Positions 18,829 through 26,508 of a stretch of 50,986 nt of DNA are shown one piece after another (position 1 is the first letter of the stretch; each line of letters begins with the position of its first letter). Origin of the DNA: CAZDRX01 sp964508225 (lineage in GTDB: Bacteria > Patescibacteriota > Gracilibacteria > Peribacterales > Peribacteraceae); NCBI GenBank assembly GCA_964508225.1, contig CAZDRX010000010.1:1-50986 (forward strand). The letters run 5' to 3'. The translations under genes and the position numbers were made by a program. A model generated the notes under the pieces. That model saw nothing but the letters and a program-made list of their open reading frames with translations, searched no databases and was not told the DNA's origin.

Positions 18829-19541
18829 ACAATCTCTTAAAAAGCATCGGCACCATCCTGAAGATTATTCTGGCGATTCCATGCGTTCTTCTTCTCGTAT
18901 ATCTCATTGAGAGAGGGCTGGGGTTCTATCCGGGTGGGCACTTCCCGACAGTGGCAAAGATTGCTGCGGAACAGAGCAATGTTGAGATCTGCCACAAAAT
19001 CATACGTGCCCCTTGGCTTACGGTAATGGGGCCCTCTATCGCAGAGCGCCAGATCAGTTGTATCCATGACTATGCGGCGCTCACGAAAGACCCCTCCGCC
19101 TGTGAGCTCCTGATGCCGAGTAGCTATGGGCTCAGCTGTGTCGGAGGGGCTACATCAGCAAACCGCATTTGTAATTTCTACGATGGTGACACGAACGTGT
19201 ATTGGCGCGAAGAAAATGGAAAAAGTGGCAAGGCATCATTTTCTGCCTGTCAGAGCGATGATTCATCGGCATCCGATCTCAGGAATCAGTGTTGCCTGAT
19301 GATTCGCGTTGCATTCATAAAAACAGAAAATGCTTGCTCTAGTCTCGCAAAAACCCAAAGCCTGTATGACGAGTGCCAAAACAATCTCGCGTGGAAAAAC
19401 CGTGATCCCGATGCATGCGCATCTATTCATGATATGAATCTCAGGATTGCCTGTGAAGTAAGGACTAAGGCATTAAAAGCGAATCCTTCGATCTGCGAAG
19501 GGTGCAGAGCTCCGGTCGAGAATCTTTCCGAGCTTCAATAG
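18825..19541 (+). CDS. Membrane-anchored Cys-rich partner 1 (possible immunity or accessory protein)
   Basis: 238 residues; the ATG overlaps the TGA of the lipase gene by four bases. An N-terminal membrane segment (about residues 9-27, IGTILKIILAIPCVLLLVYLI) is followed by an extracytoplasmic part with more than a dozen Cys. It is homologous to the protein at 20691-21335, most clearly at SACELLMPSSYGLSC. Both sit directly after a lipase cassette, so a paired function is likely. One possibility is an immunity protein that holds the lipase in check at the membrane; another is a folding or secretion helper like lipase foldases. The C-terminal residues (ENLSELQ) come from a 13-bp sequence repeated at 21406, so the 3' end may have been altered by cassette insertion. 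I recognise no named family. Confidence 0.7.
   Translation: MNNLLKSIGTILKIILAIPCVLLLVYLIERGLGFYPGGHFPTVAKIAAEQSNVEICHKIIRAPWLTVMGPSIAERQISCIHDYAALTKDPSACELLMPSSYGLSCVGGATSANRICNFYDGDTNVYWREENGKSGKASFSACQSDDSSASDLRNQCCLMIRVAFIKTENACSSLAKTQSLYDECQNNLAWKNRDPDACASIHDMNLRIACEVRTKALKANPSICEGCRAPVENLSELQ
19525..19537 (+). repeat. 13-bp direct repeat, left copy
   Basis: TTTCCGAGCTTCA occurs here at the end of partner gene 1 and again at 21406-21418, just before the next secreted-protein gene. The pair brackets the gap, the structured repeat, lipase cassette 2 and partner 2. Confidence 0.8.
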
Positions 19542-19551
19542 CTAACCTATG

Positions 19552-19651
19552 NNNNNNNNNNNNNNNNNNNNNNNNNNNNNNNNNNNNNNNNNNNNNNNNN
19601 NNNNNNNNNNNNNNNNNNNNNNNNNNNNNNNNNNNNNNNNNNNNNNNNNNN
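19552..19651. other. Assembly gap (100 N)
   Basis: One hundred Ns, a usual placeholder for unknown length. The sequence on its left ends GCTAACCTATG and that on its right begins AAAACCGCGCG. At 21331-21350 the near-identical GCTAACATG-AAAACCGCGCG is uninterrupted, so the gap sits at the edge of a repeated element and may be small. Confidence 0.95.
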
Positions 19652-19755
19652 AAAACCGCGCGAAGCATCGGGTGCCGAAGGCGGGTCCCGATGCTGGAGC
19701 GCCACCTTGCCGGAAGGATAGCTCACGAAAGGAAACCCGGAGGGTTGCCTTTCGT
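19652..19755 (+). repeat. Structured repeat element, copy A (two hairpins)
   Basis: Hairpin 1 has outer stem GCGC/GCGC (19658-19661 with 19699-19702), a GA/GGA internal loop, stem AGCATCGGG/CCCGATGCT (19664-19672 with 19687-19695) and an apical GCC-GAA-GGC. A linker TTGCCGGAAGGATAG follows. Hairpin 2 has ACGAAAGG/CCTTTCGT (19725-19732 with 19748-19755), an A.G mismatch, AACCC/GGGTT and a GGA loop. Copy C (36108-36201) keeps the same architecture with different stem sequences. The left end abuts the 100-N gap. It ends 10 bp before the start of lipase cassette 2. Confidence 0.8.
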
Positions 19756-19765
19756 CCCTAATGTG

Positions 19766-20665
19766 ATGCCCGTGAGGATGAGGGTGGCGGAGTTCATCCC
19801 TGATGGGAACGGTGGCCTCAAGCGAAACACAGATTACAACAGCGTTGATCAGCTCGACCCGAGTAAGCCTGTGTGGGTCGTGGTGCATGGAAGAAATGAC
19901 AAAGATGAAAGTGGAAAAATGATCGAGCTGGAAAAAGAGCTCACGCAGAATGGCTATCAAGTAGTATCTATTGATTGGAGAGAAGCCGCTCAATCAATCA
20001 CTGTTGATGGCGAAGCATGGATCCAAGCCGTTGGTGATTGGAGCTACCAAGCACTTGTGGCGGCTGGGATCCAGGGCGAAATGATTCGTATGGGAGTGCA
20101 TAGCTGGGGATCTCTCGTTGGGTATGAGATTGCTGAGCACTTCAAAGTCGTCAATGGATTTGGAGTCGATTCCATCGTGGCTCTGGATCCTGCAATCGAT
20201 CCGTCACTAAGCATGTATTACGATGCTTCCCAAGTAAATTTTGCATCCGTCAGCAAGGCATCCACAGCATTCTGGTCGAGCGCATGGGGATCTGCAGGAC
20301 GCGCTCAAACCGCACATCGTACTATCGAGCTACGTACTGAAGCAGCCGTAGATCCCGAAATCATTGCAAACCAAACCCTGAAACACAGTATGGCCGTGAC
20401 AACATTTGCCAATTTACTGAAGCTCAAAAGAATCGACCCTACGAATCAAATCGCTGCGAAGTTTTCCTGGAGTAGTAATGAGCTTTCCGGAATTCCTGCG
20501 AGTGCGGGAATCGATGCATGGATGTCCGTTGATCCTTTCAGGGAAGTAGGAGCAGAATCGTCAGATAAGTACATCGATGCGATTCCACTATCAATGACAT
20601 TCACAAACCCTGATGATACTAGCGAGGATTTGTACTTCATTAATGAGCGCGGGTACTTAGAATAA
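19766..20665 (+). CDS. Stand-alone lipase-like cassette 2 (orphan tip)
   Basis: 299 residues from ATG 19766 (MPVRMRVAEF), the point where similarity to the C-terminal part of the 14470-18828 protein starts. It has the oxyanion segment VWVVVHG, nucleophile Ser113 in VHSWG (first Gly of the usual GxSxG replaced by Val), Asp141 in ALDPAIDP and His207 in LKHS. It has no signal peptide, no propeller and no LEDRL motif, so on its own it would stay in the cytoplasm. It looks like an alternative C-terminal cassette that could replace the resident one by recombination. A 100-N gap lies upstream, so a lost or longer N-terminus cannot be excluded. Partner gene 2 follows 25 bp downstream. Confidence 0.7.
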   Translation: MPVRMRVAEFIPDGNGGLKRNTDYNSVDQLDPSKPVWVVVHGRNDKDESGKMIELEKELTQNGYQVVSIDWREAAQSITVDGEAWIQAVGDWSYQALVAAGIQGEMIRMGVHSWGSLVGYEIAEHFKVVNGFGVDSIVALDPAIDPSLSMYYDASQVNFASVSKASTAFWSSAWGSAGRAQTAHRTIELRTEAAVDPEIIANQTLKHSMAVTTFANLLKLKRIDPTNQIAAKFSWSSNELSGIPASAGIDAWMSVDPFREVGAESSDKYIDAIPLSMTFTNPDDTSEDLYFINERGYLE

Positions 20666-20690
20666 GCCTATCCTTCATTAACAACTCCCC

Positions 20691-21335
20691 ATGCACCCAG
20701 AAAATATTCTCAAGGGAACCATCATCGGCATCATTCTGGTCTTCGTACTTCCGATCACTGGTTACTATGCACTGAGACTCGTGGGATATTATCCCTACGG
20801 AGTGAGCTGGGACGTCGCAGAGAGAATTGTAAAGAAGGGCGGTAGTGCAAAGGATTGCAAAAAGATAATTCAGCCGATTGCAGAGCCCATGGGTCCTAGT
20901 GTTGGAGAGCAGCGTGCAGGGTGTATCTATGAGTATGCGAAGCTCATGAAAGACCCCTCCGCCTGTGAGCTTCTCATGCCGAGTAGTTACGGGCTGAGTT
21001 GTGTGGGGGCTGCTGAAGATTTTGACCCATGCGTCATGCTTGCTGATCCAGAGAAAAGCGTAGGAGGACAAGGCATCGATACAACGTATGATCAATGCCT
21101 CTCAGGTTCTCCTGCGACTCGTAAGCATGTGTGCTGTGCTATGGCACGAGTGCTATATGACAATAAACGTGACTGCAGCAACTTCGCTCAGGGGGAGCTA
21201 CGCGATCAGTGTCACCACATCGTTGCGGTGAAAAATAAGGAATTGGATGCATGCGGGAAGATTGTAAATGAGAGAAACCGGACAGGGTGTGAGGTGATTG
21301 TTCGCGGATATCTTACTGGGCGTTTATCCCGCTAA
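20691..21335 (+). CDS. Membrane-anchored Cys-rich partner 2 (possible immunity or accessory protein)
   Basis: 214 residues with an N-terminal membrane segment (about residues 8-28, GTIIGIILVFVLPITGYYAL) and a Cys-rich extracytoplasmic part. It is homologous to partner 1: the MGPS, SACELLMPSSYGLSC and CCAMARV/CCLMIRV blocks line up and several Cys align, while the regions between differ strongly. It lies just downstream of lipase cassette 2, repeating the lipase-partner order of the first pair. Conserved core plus variable remainder is what a matched, specificity-bearing partner would show. Its function has not been seen directly. Confidence 0.7.
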   Translation: MHPENILKGTIIGIILVFVLPITGYYALRLVGYYPYGVSWDVAERIVKKGGSAKDCKKIIQPIAEPMGPSVGEQRAGCIYEYAKLMKDPSACELLMPSSYGLSCVGAAEDFDPCVMLADPEKSVGGQGIDTTYDQCLSGSPATRKHVCCAMARVLYDNKRDCSNFAQGELRDQCHHIVAVKNKELDACGKIVNERNRTGCEVIVRGYLTGRLSR

Positions 21336-21339
21336 CATG

Positions 21340-21394
21340 AAAACCGCGCGAAGCATCGGGTGCCGAAGGCGGGTCCCGATGCTGGAGCGCCACC
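21340..21394 (+). repeat. Structured repeat element, copy B (first hairpin only)
   Basis: The 55 bases are identical to 19652-19706, covering hairpin 1 and its closing stem. The match stops abruptly after GCCACC, so hairpin 2 is missing. It sits directly after partner gene 2, giving cassette 2 one copy on each side. Confidence 0.85.
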
Positions 21395-21405
21395 CTTATC
21401 AACAA

Positions 21406-21418
21406 TTTCCGAGCTTCA
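21406..21418 (+). repeat. 13-bp direct repeat, right copy
   Basis: TTTCCGAGCTTCA, identical to 19525-19537. It may mark the junction at which the cassette 2 block was inserted or duplicated. Confidence 0.8.
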
Positions 21419-21441
21419 GTAATTTTCTCCCCTCATCTCCT

Positions 21442-22416
21442 ATGCGTTTCCATCTCATTCTTACTGCGGTCTGCATTGCCACACTTGCCGCTCCTGCATC
21501 CGCAGACGCGAAAAACCGTGCCGATGATCTCTACGACTCCATGAAGACCGTCATCAAGACAATCCGCATCCCCGGAGAAGCGATGGAAAGCACGGAACTC
21601 ACATATCGTTCTCTGCCGCTCTCGGAGATTCGCGCATTGTCATTTCCCGTGAGCTGGGCGACACGTTCGATCCTGCAGAAAACGTACGAGCCTTACCGTC
21701 TCTCGACGGCCATGGATAATGCTATGGCCAAAATTATGCTCTTCAAGCCCGTAAAGCAGCGAGATGGAAGCACGTCGTACAGCATGCCTCTCGACCAATT
21801 CTTCTCTCGCGTGTATCTGCCTGTGGCGATCCAGACGGCCGAAACGCCTGAGTTACGCAGGCTAGTGCTCCAGAAGCCCGTCGCATCGGATCTCTCGAGT
21901 CCGGAAGAAGGCCGTGGCTTCATTCAATTCTGCAGCTTCAGACCTGTGAAAAAGATCAATCCGAAGACGGAGATCTCCACCGTGAACTCGCTTGATGATC
22001 TCAAGAATCTGCTTATCAGCAACATCACGGTGCAGAGCGGCCAGCGCTCAAGCAACGACGTCTTCGTGCCGAATGTCTACACCTATGCCATCTCTGATAC
22101 TCAATTTCTTGGCAAACCCGCAGTGAGGCTGACAATGACGTTTAGTACACAGCTCTACAACTTAACCTCTGACCGCGCGGGATATGAAGGTGTCTACACG
22201 CTCAAAGATGGGATAGTTATTTGCGCCGAAGTCACGGCGTATGAGGCGCAGTTCGCCGCCTATCACAACGTCTTCGATGCCATCGTGGCTTCGCTTGTAC
22301 CCAAGGACGCCGCTGCTACAAGGACATCATCCTCTTCCTCCGGCAGCACATTGACGAAAGCAACCTCGTCACGAGCACAAGAAAGATTGTGCAAGAGGAC
22401 GAAGAAGTGTCCGTAA
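21442..22416 (+). CDS. Secreted protein of unknown function
   Basis: 324 residues from ATG 21442, chosen because it starts a clean signal peptide (MRFHLILTAVCIATLAAPASADA) and because upstream in-frame codons lie in the repeat element. The mature part is mixed alpha/beta with YAISDTQFLGKPAVRLTMTF and VFDAIVASLVPKD near the end, recalling PsbP/DcrB-like folds only loosely. A Ser/Thr-rich linker and a basic tail (RLCKRTKKCP) close it. It follows the lipase-partner pairs on the same strand, but the repeat remnants between suggest it is a neighbour rather than part of the cassette. I do not recognise the family. Confidence 0.6.
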   Translation: MRFHLILTAVCIATLAAPASADAKNRADDLYDSMKTVIKTIRIPGEAMESTELTYRSLPLSEIRALSFPVSWATRSILQKTYEPYRLSTAMDNAMAKIMLFKPVKQRDGSTSYSMPLDQFFSRVYLPVAIQTAETPELRRLVLQKPVASDLSSPEEGRGFIQFCSFRPVKKINPKTEISTVNSLDDLKNLLISNITVQSGQRSSNDVFVPNVYTYAISDTQFLGKPAVRLTMTFSTQLYNLTSDRAGYEGVYTLKDGIVICAEVTAYEAQFAAYHNVFDAIVASLVPKDAAATRTSSSSSGSTLTKATSSRAQERLCKRTKKCP

Positions 22417-22425
22417 ATACTTGAT

Positions 22426-24591
22426 TCAATGGTTGTAGCTCTGACTCTTATCGTATGTAACGTCGAGGCCAAGAATTGCCACAAGCTCACCGTTGCTGAA
22501 GATTGGCGCCATGCCGGTGAGCGTGGAGCCCCACTTATCAATCGGAGCATAACCGTACGCAGGACGCTTCAGGGCTAGCCTGAAAACTGGGTAGAAGTCC
22601 TCGTAGATATACCCAGGCCAAGGACTTTCGTCAGACTGCTCATCGAATTCCGTGTCTTCGATGTGAACGTTCAGATACTGCGGCAGATTATAGTTTGCAT
22701 CGCTATCGGCAATGAATTCGAATTGCATGGGGTCTGCTGTAGGACGTACAAGGTAGGCAACGGAAATCTCAGGATTTTTGTTCCTGATTTCATTCAATGT
22801 ATGGAAGACGCGTTGGTACGCCTCTCTTTTCATGTCCCTTGCGAAGTGGAGCTGACCCAGATCCTGCGGATCGAAATCATCGGCTGCTGTAATAGCAATC
22901 GCCATGAGCCTCTTCCCGGTCTCGTCCAGCATCTCATGGAATCTGTACTGCCCGTATCCGTAATACCCGACTCCCGAGAGAAGACCAAGAAGTAGGATCC
23001 ATGAAGCGACTTTGCGTTTATTGTGCGCAGCGCAGGATGCGCATTCATGGAGAAGAGAACGGTTCAATGCGAAGAAGCGGCCAATAACGAAGAGAAGGAA
23101 GACAATGATGAAAACAATGAGAGGCGAGAAGGACTCTGCTGAAAGTCTGTCCAGCTCAGTCGCAAGAAAATCAAATCCAACAATCGCGATCGATTCGCCC
23201 GAGTCATTCTTGATCGGTGCGTAGCCTGATATAAATGTTCCCCATTGGTCAGTGGTTGGATTCATATCAACTGAAGGCTTTTGAAAACTGACAAGCATTT
23301 GAGGTGTATTAGATGTGTCATACAAATCACCTGGATAGCTCAATGCATCTGCTGCATCAAGATGTCCATCTGCATTAAGATCCTTTTCTTCGGTTGGACG
23401 CAGGGAATCAGCATCCGCGATAAAGCGAAGCCTCTCAGCCTCGGATGTTCTCCGCATAAGGTACGCGTAACGAATATCGACATTACTTCTACGAATTAAA
23501 TTGAGAATCGCAACAAGCTTTGCATACTGGGGCTTATGAATGTCCGTCCTCTGCTGGATCGCTTCGATGTCCATTGAATCAAACTGTAAGGCAGCGGTAG
23601 CAGCAATGGCTGTCACCTTGTCCTGAAGTCGGCGAAAATTTAGATCCCGATTTGATTTATAGAGACCAAAAGTAAGCGTAGCGGCGAGAAGGGCGAAAAT
23701 GACAAGTACTGCGATACTACGGGGGCCTAAGATGAATTCGCGAAAGGAAGAGAGCAGGCGCGTTTTGAGAGGAATGGGAGTCAAAACGGGATTGGACGCA
23801 GCTGGAGCCGTATTCTGAGGATTCAGAGTACGAATCCAGAGGGCTTCGAAGGCTGCGCGCTCGGCTTTGGCGAGGTCGGGGAACTTGAGGAAGCAGGCCG
23901 TCTGGTTCTCATGATTGAAGCAGGCGACGATAGAGTCCGTGATGATCTTCTCAAATGTGACCGGAAGGTCTGCTTCAGGGACGAGGAGGGTACGACGGTA
24001 CTCGAAGGGATCGCGGGATTGGAAGCGGCGAGCGAGAGGGGTGTCGGGGGCAAGAACCCTCTGGAAGATTTTCCGAACCTGACGCTTGCGGAAAAGATCC
24101 ACCTTAAAGTGGCGAAGTGGGTCTTCCTCCAAGGTAAAGAGGATGGGAGCGATCGTGAGAAGCTCTTGACCGGATTCGAGGAGCCGAAGGTATGCCTGCT
24201 GAATCCCTTCTATGCCTGAGAAGTGCTCGATGTCGGGACGTGTACGATCAAGCTTGAGAGAAGAGATGAAGGATTCGAAGTTCTGATGACGACGCTCGAG
24301 GGTTTGCTTCCTCTCCTGCATATCCTGCTTCACCCAACGAACAATCGTATCAAGGGATTGAATGGAATATCTCGGCTGGCCGTTGATCGTCCCCTTCACC
24401 GCAATCCGCTTGCCGAGGAGCTTCTTCATCGCCTGATCGAGGACCCCTGTCGACTTCCCTGTTTTGGAAGCTAGTTCACGAACAGTGAGAGATTCCTCTT
24501 CGAGGAGCTTCCGCAGTACAAGCATCTCCGTAGAAGAGAAACCCGCCTCCTTGAGGTAGGACTCGATGCCGGCGGGCAGGATAGCGTTCAT
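22426..24591 (-). CDS. Membrane-bound TrmB-like transcription regulator with two extracytoplasmic sensor domains
   Basis: 721 residues. Residues 1-75 form a winged helix of the TrmB type (STEMLVLRKLLEEESLTVRELASKTG). Residues 110-270 resemble the TrmB effector region (GIEGIQQAYLRLLESGQELLTIAP). A membrane helix lies at about 285-307, then an extracytoplasmic sensor with an EF-hand-like loop DLNADGHLDAAD (about 402-413). Helices at about 487-508 and 525-545 flank a short cytoplasmic loop with HECASCAAH, a possible metal or redox site. A second, related sensor runs to the C-terminus (about 550-721). Related sensor sequence occurs in the kinase at 27367-28836. The design suggests a one-component regulator sensing an external signal, possibly calcium-dependent. 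It lies downstream of the exporter genes on the same strand, a likely target. A TATAAAG box lies about 30 bp before the start. Confidence 0.75.
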   Translation of the reverse strand: MNAILPAGIESYLKEAGFSSTEMLVLRKLLEEESLTVRELASKTGKSTGVLDQAMKKLLGKRIAVKGTINGQPRYSIQSLDTIVRWVKQDMQERKQTLERRHQNFESFISSLKLDRTRPDIEHFSGIEGIQQAYLRLLESGQELLTIAPILFTLEEDPLRHFKVDLFRKRQVRKIFQRVLAPDTPLARRFQSRDPFEYRRTLLVPEADLPVTFEKIITDSIVACFNHENQTACFLKFPDLAKAERAAFEALWIRTLNPQNTAPAASNPVLTPIPLKTRLLSSFREFILGPRSIAVLVIFALLAATLTFGLYKSNRDLNFRRLQDKVTAIAATAALQFDSMDIEAIQQRTDIHKPQYAKLVAILNLIRRSNVDIRYAYLMRRTSEAERLRFIADADSLRPTEEKDLNADGHLDAADALSYPGDLYDTSNTPQMLVSFQKPSVDMNPTTDQWGTFISGYAPIKNDSGESIAIVGFDFLATELDRLSAESFSPLIVFIIVFLLFVIGRFFALNRSLLHECASCAAHNKRKVASWILLLGLLSGVGYYGYGQYRFHEMLDETGKRLMAIAITAADDFDPQDLGQLHFARDMKREAYQRVFHTLNEIRNKNPEISVAYLVRPTADPMQFEFIADSDANYNLPQYLNVHIEDTEFDEQSDESPWPGYIYEDFYPVFRLALKRPAYGYAPIDKWGSTLTGMAPIFSNGELVAILGLDVTYDKSQSYNH

Positions 24592-24664
24592 GAAAAAAGA
24601 AGATACGGGGAACCAAACTCATACTTTATACTAAAAATGGATGGAGTCAATGTTGGATTTTGGG

Positions 24665-25729
24665 CTACTCTCTCGTGATTTCATTGAATCTCCTCTTGAA
24701 CACTGACTTGATTTGTCGGAGGGGAACCTCCTCGGGACTCATGAGAAATGACTCCTTCATGACAGATGAGAAATCTACCTCCTGCACACTGAGATCATCG
24801 ACGGGAAGATGCTGGAGCATTTGACGCACGACGAGACTAAAGCGTTCGCGCGGAATATAGGCGCGAAGACTGAACTGTTCCGGCTGGCTCCATGCCGCAC
24901 CCTCTGTAAGAACGTCGACGAATTTCTTCTCTTCGGGCGAAAGTACCCGCTGGAGAAGAACGGAGACTTCTTTGGTGGGCTGGGTCAATTCGACGAGCTG
25001 ATCAAGCGATCCATCATAGACAAGCTTACCGAGGTTAATGACGATGACCCGGGAGCAAAGATTCGCAATATCCTGCATATTGTGCGACGTAAGGATAATG
25101 GTCGTTCCCTCCTTCCGCTGATATTCGCGTAGAAAATCCCACAAATGACGCTGAGAAATCACATCGAGACCAATAGTAGGTTCATCGAGAAAGAGAACAC
25201 GTGGCGCATGAATCAACGACACGATGATTTCGCATTTCATCCTCTCGCCAAGCGAGAGCTGCCGCACGGGGGTATGCAGAACATGTCCTACACTGAGAAG
25301 CTGGATGAGAGCATCCGTACGATGTTTCCACTCGTTAAACGGGATACGGTACATGTCGCGATGAAGAGCGAACGTGTCGACAGCTGGCAGATCCCACACC
25401 AGCTGCGTCTTCTGCCCCATCACGAGTGAAATAGCTCTACGAAAGACCTTCTCACGCTCGAATGGATTGAATCCGAGAACGCTGCATTCACCTCCTGTTG
25501 GAGAAAGGATGCCGCTCAGCATCTTGAGCGTTGTAGTCTTGCCAGCTCCATTGGGTCCTAGAAAGCCCACGAATTCACCCGGAAGAATCGAGAAGCTGAT
25601 CCCGCGCACGGCATGAACAATTTCCCATTGCCTGAAGAGCACGCTCTGAAGTGTCTTCAGAAGCCCTTCTTCCTTCCGGTAAACCCGGAAGTCTCTGCGC
25701 AGATCCCTGACATGAATCGCTGGTTGCAT
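24665..25729 (-). CDS. ABC-2 exporter ATP-binding protein
   Basis: 354 residues from ATG 25729 (MQPAIHVRDL), placed six bases after the upstream permease stop; the longer open frame would run into that gene. It has Walker A GPNGAGKTTT (about 55-64), Q-loop region GQKTQLVWDLP, signature LSLGERMK (about 156), Walker B FLDEPTIGLD and switch SHN. The WEIVHAVRGISF start and C-terminal extension of about 100 residues fit the group of ATPases that work with DUF990-type permeases (COG4586 with COG4587 and COG3694). It powers export by the two permeases upstream; the substrate is unknown. Ends TAG. Confidence 0.88.
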   Translation of the reverse strand: MQPAIHVRDLRRDFRVYRKEEGLLKTLQSVLFRQWEIVHAVRGISFSILPGEFVGFLGPNGAGKTTTLKMLSGILSPTGGECSVLGFNPFEREKVFRRAISLVMGQKTQLVWDLPAVDTFALHRDMYRIPFNEWKHRTDALIQLLSVGHVLHTPVRQLSLGERMKCEIIVSLIHAPRVLFLDEPTIGLDVISQRHLWDFLREYQRKEGTTIILTSHNMQDIANLCSRVIVINLGKLVYDGSLDQLVELTQPTKEVSVLLQRVLSPEEKKFVDVLTEGAAWSQPEQFSLRAYIPRERFSLVVRQMLQHLPVDDLSVQEVDFSSVMKESFLMSPEEVPLRQIKSVFKRRFNEITRE

Positions 25730-25734
25730 GGGCT

Positions 25735-26508
25735 TTAGGAAGAAGCTGAAGTGTACTCTCTCACGAAATATCTCATACTTGCCCAAGAGGCACCAATGAC
25801 GAGGCACCCGACTCCTGCAAAAAGAGCGATAGACGTGCGCCCTGTCAGGACCTCAAGTGCAAAGGAATATTGAAGTACCCCAACAGAAAGCACGAGGAGG
25901 AGCATGTGCTTCGTGCGTGCAAGTGGAATGGAGCGCGAGCGCTCGAGGTATTCCCAAAGACCCTCATTTGGGTTCCATCTCCCCCACTTGATCGCCGGGA
26001 CACAGATGCAGATGATGAGTCCTGCCTCGATGCACGCGGCAATCACCGCCGTCAGAAACGCGAACGGCAGCTGCGTAGTAGGTAATACCCATGCGAGAAG
26101 AGCCGCTCCGATGAGTACATGAGGCCAGAACCAGACGAGGCCGATGTCTTCGAGCAAAACGCGAAGAAAAAAGTGGACCGGCTGCATAACCCAAAAGTCG
26201 AAATCTCCCCTCCNNNNNNNNNNCAAACGAAGAGTGAATCCGTGAATCACCATCTGTGCCATGCCCGTGGAGAGAAGCGTCATCGCGAAGAAGACGGTGA
26301 CATCCGCCTGAGAGTATCCGAAGAAATAACCTCCACTCGCTCTGTAGGCCGAGAAAATGAAGATCCCTTGCGCAAGAATGGTCAACCAGATCGAACTCAT
26401 CCAGAGGATCACATCCATGCGGTAACGCTGCCACCTGCGCAAGTGCAGAATGACTGCCCAGCGAAGCATGCGAATGGAAAAGCCAAGTTCAGAGAGGAAG
26501 TATCTCAT
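25735..26508 (-). CDS. ABC-2 family permease subunit (10-N gap inside)
   Basis: About 257 residues from ATG 26508 (MRYFLSELGF), whose ATGA overlaps the stop of the preceding permease gene. About six membrane segments are visible (e.g. ILWMSSIWLTILAQGIFIFSAY, FAFLTAVIAACIEAGLIICI, IALFAGVGCLVIGASW). The 10-N gap at 26214-26223 falls after GFTLRL. The frame agrees on both sides and both sides look like permease, so the missing piece is about 10 bases modulo 3. The family is the integral membrane partner of the ATPase at 24665-25729 (COG4587/COG3694 type). It is part of a three-gene exporter operon. Confidence 0.8.
   Translation of the reverse strand: MRYFLSELGFSIRMLRWAVILHLRRWQRYRMDVILWMSSIWLTILAQGIFIFSAYRASGGYFFGYSQADVTVFFAMTLLSTGMAQMVIHGFTLRLXXXXRGDFDFWVMQPVHFFLRVLLEDIGLVWFWPHVLIGAALLAWVLPTTQLPFAFLTAVIAACIEAGLIICICVPAIKWGRWNPNEGLWEYLERSRSIPLARTKHMLLLVLSVGVLQYSFALEVLTGRTSIALFAGVGCLVIGASWASMRYFVREYTSASS
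26214..26223. other. Assembly gap (10 N)
   Basis: Ten Ns inside the permease gene; the coding frame is kept across it. Confidence 0.98.

Noticed and set aside
21298..21441. An N-terminal extension of the secreted protein (MKTARSIGCRRR...)
   Set aside because: It translates the structured repeat; the same peptide appears at the other copy. ATG 21442 opens a proper signal peptide.
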